Below are positions 1 through 5,731 of a stretch of DNA of 6,722 nucleotides, one piece after another; positions within the stretch are counted from its first letter, which is position 1; each line of letters starts with the position of its first letter. Source of the stretch: Akkermansiaceae bacterium (GTDB taxonomy: Bacteria > Verrucomicrobiota > Verrucomicrobiia > Verrucomicrobiales > Akkermansiaceae); the NCBI GenBank assembly GCA_025457805.1, contig JALOTR010000467.1, forward strand, positions 1 to 6,722, read 5' to 3'. The notes beneath the pieces were generated by a model, which did not search any database, was not told the DNA's origin, and saw only the letters and a list, made by a program, of their open reading frames with translations. A program made the translations under genes and the position numbers.

Positions 1-1149
1 CCAACAGGTGATGATGCGGCGGTTCTTTTTGGTGAGAAGCAAGGCAAGCGACCGGATGCGGGCTTCATCGATGCCGCTGAGTTGTTCGATTTCATTCCAC
101 GATGTCGCTTCCACCACTGCGCGGTATTCTTCGAAGCCGTTGCAGTGTTGTCGGATGAAATCCTGATCGATGGTCTTGCCGGGATTCGTTGCTTCGTTTT
201 CTAACAAGGCCTTGGCCACACCACGGAAGAGCGCGAGGTCGCCATTGATTTTCACCTGAAGATAAGTGGAAGCCAGCGAGGTAGGCCTGCCCAACATGCC
301 AGCCACATGCTGCGGATGGGCGAAGCCGGTGAGGCCTGCTTCCTTGAGCGGATTCACTGCGGCGATGGTGGCTCCCTTTTCTACCGCCTCCGCCAGCGTG
401 GTGAGCATGCGGGGATGATTCGTGCCGGGGTTCTGGCCTACACAAAGAATCACATCCGCTTGCACCAGATCCTCAAGCGTGACCGTGCCTTTGCCGATAC
501 CGACCGTCTGTTTCATCGCCATTCCGCTCGACTCGTGGCACATGTTCGAGCAATCCGGCAAGTTGTTGGTGCCGAAGCTGCGCACCATGAGTTGATAGAG
601 AAATGCAGCCTCGTTGCTGGCGCGGCCGGAGGTGTAGAAAATGGCCTCATCGGGCGATGCGAGTTTCCTCAACTCTGCGGCGATGAGGGAGAACGCATCG
701 TCCCACGAGATGGGTTCGTAGTGCTGTGATCCTTCGCGCAGCAACATCGGCTCGGCAATCCTGCCTTGGCGGTCGTGCCAGAGATCGTCGCGGGCAGACA
801 TTTCCGCAATCGAGTGGGCTTTGAAAAATGCAGCATCGGCCAACTTCGTCGTCGCCTCGGAAGCCAGCGCCTTGGCACCGTTTTCACAAAACTCCGCCAC
901 CGATCGACCACTATCCGGATCTGGCCATGCGCAGCTCGGGCAATCGAAACCACCGCTCTGGTTCATTTCCATCAATCCCCTGCCGCCACGCAAAGGCCCG
1001 GCTTCGCGCAGAATGTGATTCATCGACGACAGCACCGCCGGCACCCCGCCTGCCCAGGTCTTTGGCTTTTCCACTTCGATCCCGGCCTCGGGCGCGTCGT
1101 CCTTCATCATCCCCCAACCAACGCCACCCGGACCGGGATACAAGCTCAA
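1..1149 (-). CDS. FdhF/YdeP family molybdopterin oxidoreductase, N-terminal part (partial)
   Basis: The reverse strand is open from 1149 to the window edge (383 codons, no stop) and reads as the N-terminal half of a YdeP-type molybdopterin oxidoreductase; the family is about 750-800 residues. Landmarks are an early Y-P-G-P-G-G-V-G-W-G segment (residues 4-13), FDCPSCAWPDP (68-78) with a CxxC pair at Cys70/Cys73, FYTSGRASNEAAFLYQ (171-186), and NNLPDCSNMCHESS (195-208). Cys204 in the last aligns with the Mo-ligating Cys/Sec of formate dehydrogenases. GQNPGTNHPRML and INGDLALFRG follow. Members are cytoplasmic; the physiological substrate is generally not established, and E. coli YdeP is linked to acid resistance. 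The first ATG (1110) lies after the conserved GPGGVGWG segment and an in-frame TGA sits at 1173-1171, so I chose the TTG at 1149; the TTG at 1143 is equally possible. No clear Shine-Dalgarno is visible. Family assignment is firm; the start is uncertain. Confidence 0.93.
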   Translation of the reverse strand, partial: MSLYPGPGGVGWGMMKDDAPEAGIEVEKPKTWAGGVPAVLSSMNHILREAGPLRGGRGLMEMNQSGGFDCPSCAWPDPDSGRSVAEFCENGAKALASEATTKLADAAFFKAHSIAEMSARDDLWHDRQGRIAEPMLLREGSQHYEPISWDDAFSLIAAELRKLASPDEAIFYTSGRASNEAAFLYQLMVRSFGTNNLPDCSNMCHESSGMAMKQTVGIGKGTVTLEDLVQADVILCVGQNPGTNHPRMLTTLAEAVEKGATIAAVNPLKEAGLTGFAHPQHVAGMLGRPTSLASTYLQVKINGDLALFRGVAKALLENEATNPGKTIDQDFIRQHCNGFEEYRAVVEATSWNEIEQLSGIDEARIRSLALLLTKKNRRIITCW

Positions 1150-1151
1150 TT

Positions 1152-1180
1152 CGCTGGAGCGAATCCGGATTCAAACGCTC
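1152..1180. repeat. Perfect 12-bp palindrome within a larger dyad upstream of the oxidoreductase
   Basis: GAATCCGGATTC at 1161-1172 is a perfect 12-bp palindrome. It is flanked by GAGCG (1157-1161) and CGCTC (1176-1180), which also pair with each other, and CGCT-GG-AGCG (1152-1161) forms a further small dyad. The cluster lies roughly 3 to 31 bases upstream of the proposed TTG start at 1149, where a repressor site or an mRNA hairpin could control the oxidoreductase. The symmetry is visible directly; a regulatory role is inference. Confidence 0.45.
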
Positions 1181-1272
1181 GGCCGCGCTGGTTATCCTTT
1201 TGACTCGGGTATCATACGCTGGTTGGCTTTTTCGATGGCGAGGGCCATCCGGCTTCTGGCCCTGCATTTCTC

Positions 1273-1289
1273 CATGGGCAGTTTTCCCC
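1273..1289 (+). repeat. CATGGG-x-AGTTTT-x-CCC element, copy 1
   Basis: CATGGGCAGTTTTCCCC lies about 80 bases before the ATG of the exported beta-sandwich protein. A near copy lies at 5687-5703, upstream of the beta-helix gene. Starting one C earlier, 16 of 18 positions agree. The core contains CCATGG and a loose GGG/CCC symmetry. It may be a shared operator, promoter or 5' leader element. It could also be chance, since only two copies are present. Confidence 0.35.
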
Positions 1290-1369
1290 AGTGGTCACTT
1301 CCTCGGATTGGCAACAAACTCTCCAGTCGCGCCAGCGGAAAATTGCCACCCCGCCCCAAAAAAACCATC

Positions 1370-3142
1370 ATGCAAACCCGCCCGATTCTACTGCTTGGCA
1401 GCCTTGTTTCCTGCGTTTCCATGGCCGCGCCGATTGCGATCGTGAACCCCTCCGGCGAGATCAACAACGGCATCGACAAGACCGCCATCTCAAATGGATC
1501 GGTGATCGGCTGGAATGCAGCCGGGGGCACCGCCCAAGTGATCGAAAAAGGCACCGACTACGGCAACGGCAAGTGGCGGTTGAGCATCGAGGATAGCGCG
1601 GAGGTGTGGCAAATGACGTCCCATCCGATCACAGCGGGCGATGCGTTCTCACTGCGCTTCGATGCGGCGATGTTCGCGGGAAATCTCCCTGGGGGAAGCA
1701 GCGGCTTCGTCCCGGACCTCACGCTTGTGGGAGCCGGCGTGCGCAACGGGGATTTCAACGCGGATACTTCCACCACCGACTCGCGCTCCTTTGCCGACAC
1801 TCCGGAGTGGTTCAACCTCGCGGGCAACCAGAATGCCGAGGCGACTCGGACAAACAACGCCTCTCCGGACGGCAGCCGCAATGCTGTTTTAACCCAGGAC
1901 AACGCCCGGCAGCATGCGATCGACACCGGCCACACCCTTGCCACCGGCGAGGAGTTCAGGGCCAGCTTTGTATGGCGGGATGCCGCCGGATGGACGGATG
2001 CCAGCGACAAGGTGGGCGTGACGCTCTACACCACCAGCAACGACGCGATCGACGGTCCGCGAACGGAGATCCAAACCCTGCTTTCGCCGACCTCCACGCT
2101 GGACAACACCTACGAGCAGGCAGTCCTGATCTTTGCTCCGGCTCCAGTCGCGGCGAATGGCAAAAGGCTGTTCGTGGTCATCAAGGGGGTGGACGGCGAC
2201 AGCGTGACCGCCAGTTCCTTCGGCCGTCTCGACAACTTCGTCCTCCAGCGCGGAACTGATCAACCCTCCGCGCCGGAGCGGCAGATCATCGCCGAACTCT
2301 ACGTCGATAACAGCGGCTCGCGGCTGCCGGTGGCGACCCGCACCTACGACTTCAAGACCCCGGTGATCGGAAGCTGGGACCACTACCACCTTGCGGTTCC
2401 CGCCGGAGCGCTCGATGGCCATGCCGGAAAAACCGTCGGCGTGAGGTTCCGTTCGAACAATCAGGCTGTCGGAAATTTCCAGAGCTTCGACAACGTGAGG
2501 CTGGACGTGTGGCCCGCCACTTCGCCGGACGGCTCGTTTTCCGACACCTGGAACACCACCCCGAACCAAGTCTGGATCGGCCCCGGTTACTGGGCGAACC
2601 GCCTCCACGACTGGCAGGTGAACAACGGCCGGGTAAACTGCATCCAGGGCACCCGCGAGCATCGCACCATCCACCGCACCGGCACCAGCATCCGTGGCAA
2701 CGGCGGAAATTTCACCCTCTCCGTGCGCACCGGCCTCCACGCCGGCACCAACACCGGCACCGCCCGCACCGGCTTCCTGCTCGGCTCCGGCCCGGGCCTC
2801 GACTGGCGCGGCGCGCTGATGGTACATAACACCCTCGGTCGCGACTTCGGCCTCTTTCTTGGCCTGCGCCCCGGCGGAGCGGTCGCCATCGAGGATTACT
2901 CCACCGGCTCGGCGACCCAACTCGCCGCAGGCAGCGCCGCCGCCTTCACGGAAAACTCCCGCCTGGTTCTTAGCGCCACCTACGTCCCCGCCAGCGGCAA
3001 CTACTCGCTGAAAATCGATTGCTTCAGCCCCGCCAACGTGCTGCTCTCCACCGCCACTGCCGCCGTCCCATCCGACCGCGTGCTCGGCTCCTTCGGCCTG
3101 CTTTCCCACTGTGGCACCGGCGACACCCGCTTCTGGTTCTGA
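1370..3142 (+). CDS. Exported beta-sandwich (LamG-like) multidomain protein; N-terminal part of a split PhoD-like phosphatase
   Basis: This ORF encodes 590 residues from ATG 1370. The start is chosen because a signal peptide follows at once: MQTR, a hydrophobic stretch ILLLGSLVSCVS, and a likely cleavage around Ala19/Ala20. LVSC (12-15) also fits a lipobox, so a lipoprotein is possible. The rest is beta-rich and has no catalytic motif. Residues about 24-104 and 301-380 look like two halves of one sandwich module, ending in SFDNVRLDV. Between them lies another module (about 105-298), starting VRNGDF and ending GRLDNFVLQ. Residues about 389-590 form a LamG/concanavalin-like module whose end, DTRFWF, runs straight into the stop. 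Such modules usually bind carbohydrate or other surfaces; no ligand can be named. The next ORF begins 32 bases before this stop and continues the same protein in the +1 frame, so this is probably the N-terminal third of one frameshifted gene. No Shine-Dalgarno is visible. Confidence 0.82.
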   Translation: MQTRPILLLGSLVSCVSMAAPIAIVNPSGEINNGIDKTAISNGSVIGWNAAGGTAQVIEKGTDYGNGKWRLSIEDSAEVWQMTSHPITAGDAFSLRFDAAMFAGNLPGGSSGFVPDLTLVGAGVRNGDFNADTSTTDSRSFADTPEWFNLAGNQNAEATRTNNASPDGSRNAVLTQDNARQHAIDTGHTLATGEEFRASFVWRDAAGWTDASDKVGVTLYTTSNDAIDGPRTEIQTLLSPTSTLDNTYEQAVLIFAPAPVAANGKRLFVVIKGVDGDSVTASSFGRLDNFVLQRGTDQPSAPERQIIAELYVDNSGSRLPVATRTYDFKTPVIGSWDHYHLAVPAGALDGHAGKTVGVRFRSNNQAVGNFQSFDNVRLDVWPATSPDGSFSDTWNTTPNQVWIGPGYWANRLHDWQVNNGRVNCIQGTREHRTIHRTGTSIRGNGGNFTLSVRTGLHAGTNTGTARTGFLLGSGPGLDWRGALMVHNTLGRDFGLFLGLRPGGAVAIEDYSTGSATQLAAGSAAAFTENSRLVLSATYVPASGNYSLKIDCFSPANVLLSTATAAVPSDRVLGSFGLLSHCGTGDTRFWF

Positions 3143-5678
3143 TTTCTCCGGCACCGGCCCCGCCCTGCAACCAGAGCCGGACCGCAGCCTCGCCATCGTC
3201 GGCGCGATGCACACGCTTTCCCGTGGCACCCTGAAACTCACCGCCCAACTTTCACCGGTATCCTTGGCAGGAAATCCGCCGGTTTTCCTCGATACCTGGA
3301 GCGGCAGTTCATGGCAGCAGATCGCTTCGGTGCCCATCGACAACACCGACGGCGTCTCTTCCTACACCGCCACCTTCAAGATCCCCAACTGGAACACCGC
3401 CACCGACACCCCCTACCGCGTCCGCATCAACCTCGGCGGCAGCGACTTCACCTGGTCCGGCACCATCCGCCGCGATCCCGTGGACCAAAACCAAATTGTC
3501 ATCGCCACCACCACCTGCCAACGGCTCTCCGATGTCGGCTTGGAATCCAGCTCGGTCGATTGGACGCCGGTGGACATCTGGCACCCGCACACGCTTGCCT
3601 TCGAACACGTCGCAAAACACCAGCCCGATGTTCATTTCGCCGCCGGCGACCAGATCTACGAGGGCCTGCCCACACCGCCCGACAACTCCAGCGACTTCAA
3701 CCGCCAACACGACTACCTTTACAAATGGTATCTCTGGGTCCTGGAATCCCGCGAACTTGCACGCGACGTGCCCACCATCGCCATCCCGGACGACCACGAT
3801 GTCTTCCAAGGAAATCTTTGGGGCGAGGGCGGCATTGCCACCACCAGCGAGGGCAGCGGCGGCTACCGGTGGCCTGCCAGTTTCGTGAAAATGGTCGAGC
3901 GCACCCAAACCGGCAACCTGCCGGATGCGGATCCCTACAACGCCACCCAACCCGCGCCGCCCATCGCCCAAGGCATCGGCGTCTATTTCACCGGCATGGT
4001 CTATGGCCGCGTCGGCATCGCCATCCTCGAAGACCGGAAATTCAAAACCGGCAAGGACAACCCACCCACCAACCTCAACCAACAACACCTGCTGGGCACC
4101 CGTCAGCACGACTTCCTTCGCGCCTGGAACAGCGACTGGGCGGGCCAGGATCTCAAGTTGGTCGCCTCCCAGTCTCCATTTGGAAATTTCCGCACCCATG
4201 CCGGTTCCGGTTATGGCTACTTTCTCAATGACATGGACACCCACGGCTGGCCCCTCCACCGCCGCAATGAAGCCTGGGAGCTTCTGCGCGTGAGCCGCAT
4301 GTTCCAGATCGCCGGGGACCAGCACCTCGGCCTCGTCGCCCATCACGGCGTCAGCTCCCCGCGCGATGCCGGATTCTCCTTCACCGCCCCGGCCATCTCG
4401 AATTTCTTCCCCCGCATCTGGGATCCCGTCCACAACGCCTCCGGCACCACTTCCACCGTCAGCCCCTACAAGGGCGATTTCTTCTTCAACGGCGTCGGCA
4501 CGCTGCCCGACGGCGTCACGCCCAATCGCACTGCCAACGACCCGGCCCACATGGCCGTGCTGGCCTCCGCCAACTCGGAGGAATATCACAACCGGACGCT
4601 CGGTATGAGCCCGGCCAACCTGCACGACCGCGCACCCGGCTACGGCATCACCCGCATCGACAAGACCACCCGCCAAATCACCTTCGAAGCCTGGCCACTT
4701 TACGCCGATCCCGAGTTTCCGCAAACTGGCAGTCCATACCCCGACTGGCCCATCACCATCGCCCAGACCGACAACGACGGCCGCACGCCCACCGGCCATC
4801 TGCCGCTCATCGACACCCTCTGGCGCGGAAATCCGGTCGTGCGGGTCATCGATGAAACGACCGGCGCTCTCGTCCACTCGATGCGCATCCGTGGCACCCG
4901 TTATCGTCCGCCGGTCTATGACAACGGAAAGACCTACCGCGTAGAGATCGCTTACGACGACGAAACTCTCTCCGAAACCCGCAGCGGCCAGACCGCCAGC
5001 GTGTCCGGCTCTGCCGAAATCCGCCTGTTCCGCGCCGTCCAGCCGTCGATCATTCAAGGCGCAAGCTCGACCCTCGAATGGGACGTCGCCTCACCCGCCT
5101 CGCTCACCATCAACCAAGGCATCGGCAATGTGATGACGGCCACCGTGGACGGCATCGGCTACCTCGAAGTGACGCCCACGGCAGACACCACCTACACGCT
5201 CACCCTCAACGGCGCGCTCACCGCCCAAACCACCGTCCGCGTTTTCCCCGGCCGCACGGCATGGAACGCGACCCACTTCTCGCCTGCGGAGCTCGCCAAT
5301 CCCGCGATCTCCGGCGGCGGCGAGGATCCCGATGGCGATGGCTTCACGAATGATGAGGAATTCCAGTTCCAAACCAACCCGCGGAACGCCTCATCCAGGC
5401 CGCGACTGCAAGGTGCGATCCAACAAAACGGCGGCATGCTCGAAATCGACTTCGAGTGCTCGGTTCCGCTCGAACCGGCCGCCGCCCACCTCCTTGTCGA
5501 AACCAGCACCCAGCTCGGCGGAGTCTGGACGCCCCTGCCATCCAACAGCTACGTGGAAACCGGCAGAGAGAATTTCCCGGCCGACGGCACCAGCCGCGTA
5601 TCGATCGGTCTCAACACACCGATCGCCCCCGGCGAACCCCGCCGTTTCTACCGGGCGCGTTGGGCGCTCGGATCGTGA
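3111..5678 (+). CDS. PhoD-like alkaline phosphatase/phosphodiesterase (metallophosphatase), C-terminal part of the split gene
   Basis: The ORF gives 855 residues from GTG 3111, although this start is probably artificial: the next in-frame ATG (3207) cuts into a beta-sandwich domain, and neither start gives a signal peptide. An N-terminal sandwich domain (about 25-120) precedes the PhoD catalytic core (about 128-530). Core motifs are TTCQ (134-137; matching the SCQ motif whose Cys binds iron in Bacillus PhoD), HFAAGDQIYE (175-184), IPDDHDVFQGNLWG (225-238), SQSPFGNF (353-360) and MFQIAGDQHLGLVAHHG (397-413). These supply the Asp/His ligands of a two-metal phosphoesterase. An Ig-like module follows (about 640-712), then a calcium-type loop DPDGDGFTNDEE (739-750) and a C-terminal module ending RRFYRARWALGS. 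The expected activity is hydrolysis of phosphomono- or phosphodiesters outside the cytoplasm; the substrate is unknown. The family is clear. That it is the rest of the preceding ORF is a strong inference. Confidence 0.9.
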   Translation: MAPATPASGSDFSGTGPALQPEPDRSLAIVGAMHTLSRGTLKLTAQLSPVSLAGNPPVFLDTWSGSSWQQIASVPIDNTDGVSSYTATFKIPNWNTATDTPYRVRINLGGSDFTWSGTIRRDPVDQNQIVIATTTCQRLSDVGLESSSVDWTPVDIWHPHTLAFEHVAKHQPDVHFAAGDQIYEGLPTPPDNSSDFNRQHDYLYKWYLWVLESRELARDVPTIAIPDDHDVFQGNLWGEGGIATTSEGSGGYRWPASFVKMVERTQTGNLPDADPYNATQPAPPIAQGIGVYFTGMVYGRVGIAILEDRKFKTGKDNPPTNLNQQHLLGTRQHDFLRAWNSDWAGQDLKLVASQSPFGNFRTHAGSGYGYFLNDMDTHGWPLHRRNEAWELLRVSRMFQIAGDQHLGLVAHHGVSSPRDAGFSFTAPAISNFFPRIWDPVHNASGTTSTVSPYKGDFFFNGVGTLPDGVTPNRTANDPAHMAVLASANSEEYHNRTLGMSPANLHDRAPGYGITRIDKTTRQITFEAWPLYADPEFPQTGSPYPDWPITIAQTDNDGRTPTGHLPLIDTLWRGNPVVRVIDETTGALVHSMRIRGTRYRPPVYDNGKTYRVEIAYDDETLSETRSGQTASVSGSAEIRLFRAVQPSIIQGASSTLEWDVASPASLTINQGIGNVMTATVDGIGYLEVTPTADTTYTLTLNGALTAQTTVRVFPGRTAWNATHFSPAELANPAISGGGEDPDGDGFTNDEEFQFQTNPRNASSRPRLQGAIQQNGGMLEIDFECSVPLEPAAAHLLVETSTQLGGVWTPLPSNSYVETGRENFPADGTSRVSIGLNTPIAPGEPRRFYRARWALGS
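3131..3146 (+). other. Probable frameshift junction joining the two halves of the PhoD-like protein
   Basis: The upstream frame ends R-F-W-F-stop (TTC TGG TTC TGA). Skipping one T gives R-F-W-F-D-F-S-G, and continues smoothly into the phosphatase frame. Sandwich modules in this window typically end in an aromatic-x-D-N/D motif (SFDNVRLDV, GRLDNFVLQ), so a stop exactly here interrupts the module's last strand. Either one base was gained or two were lost (for example from an original F-D-D-F-S). The cause may be a real mutation or a sequencing error. Programmed shifting looks unlikely because the Phe tRNA would re-pair poorly on UCU. Confidence 0.75.
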
Positions 5679-5685
5679 ACGATCC
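5670..5685. repeat. Inverted repeat spanning the stop codon of the phosphatase ORF
   Basis: GGATCGT-GA-ACGATCC has 7-bp perfect arms around two central bases, and the TGA stop codon (5676-5678) sits within it. As RNA it would form a 6-bp GC-rich stem with a UGAA loop. CCCATGGG (5685-5692) is a second small palindrome immediately after it. Only a short T4 run follows, about 10 bases downstream, so it is a poor intrinsic terminator; a processing hairpin or a protein site are alternatives. Confidence 0.35.
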
Positions 5686-5686
5686 C

Positions 5687-5703
5687 CATGGGAAGTTTTG
5701 CCC
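5687..5703 (+). repeat. CATGGG-x-AGTTTT-x-CCC element, copy 2
   Basis: CATGGGAAGTTTTGCCC lies about 28 bases before the ATG of the beta-helix gene and matches the copy at 1273-1289, apart from two single-base differences. It occupies most of the 53-base gap between the phosphatase stop and the next start. The same strand and a position upstream of an exported-protein gene in both cases suggest a common control element. The different spacing to the ATG (80 versus 28 bases) argues against a ribosome-binding role. Confidence 0.35.
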
Positions 5704-5731
5704 CGCAAGATAGCCGCTTGAAATTCGCCCC

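Larger units (their letters stand above)
1150..1369. promoter_or_regulatory. Divergent intergenic region between the oxidoreductase and the exported phosphatase gene
   Basis: These 220 bases separate two outward-facing genes and must hold start signals for both. I find no convincing sigma-70 pair: TTGACT at 1200-1205 and TATCAT at 1210-1215 are only 4 bases apart. What does stand out is a palindromic cluster at 1152-1180 beside the oxidoreductase start, a CATGGG-x-AGTTTT element at 1273-1289, and a run of seven A at 1358-1364 just before the plus-strand ATG. The plus-strand frame stays open back to a TTG at 1223, but that stretch does not look like exported protein and would bury the signal peptide. 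Confidence 0.6.

Noticed and set aside
307..1203. Plus-strand open frames of 140-145 codons opposite the oxidoreductase
   Set aside because: The minus strand reads continuously as a conserved YdeP-family protein; the plus-strand translations show no family features.
1200..1215. TTGACT/TATCAT as a sigma-70 promoter
   Set aside because: Only four bases separate the two hexamers, far short of the usual 16-18.
1223..1369. Upstream extension of the exported protein to TTG 1223, ATG 1235 or ATG 1274
   Set aside because: It would place about 30-50 Arg/Lys/Pro-rich residues before a well-formed signal peptide at Met 1370.
3131..3146. Programmed +1 frameshift like that in prfB
   Set aside because: The stop context superficially resembles it, but the tRNA reading UUC would have to re-pair on UCU, and there is no Shine-Dalgarno-like stimulator a few bases upstream.
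1889..3346. 485-codon open frame on the minus strand
   Set aside because: It lies opposite the beta-sandwich ORF, its translation is Gly/Ala/Val/Arg-rich with no recognisable motif, and it arises from the GC-rich codon use of the plus-strand gene.
3309..5057. 582-codon open frame on the minus strand
   Set aside because: It is fully antisense to the PhoD core, whose motifs are unmistakable; the translation is low-complexity Gly/Val/Ala/Asp.
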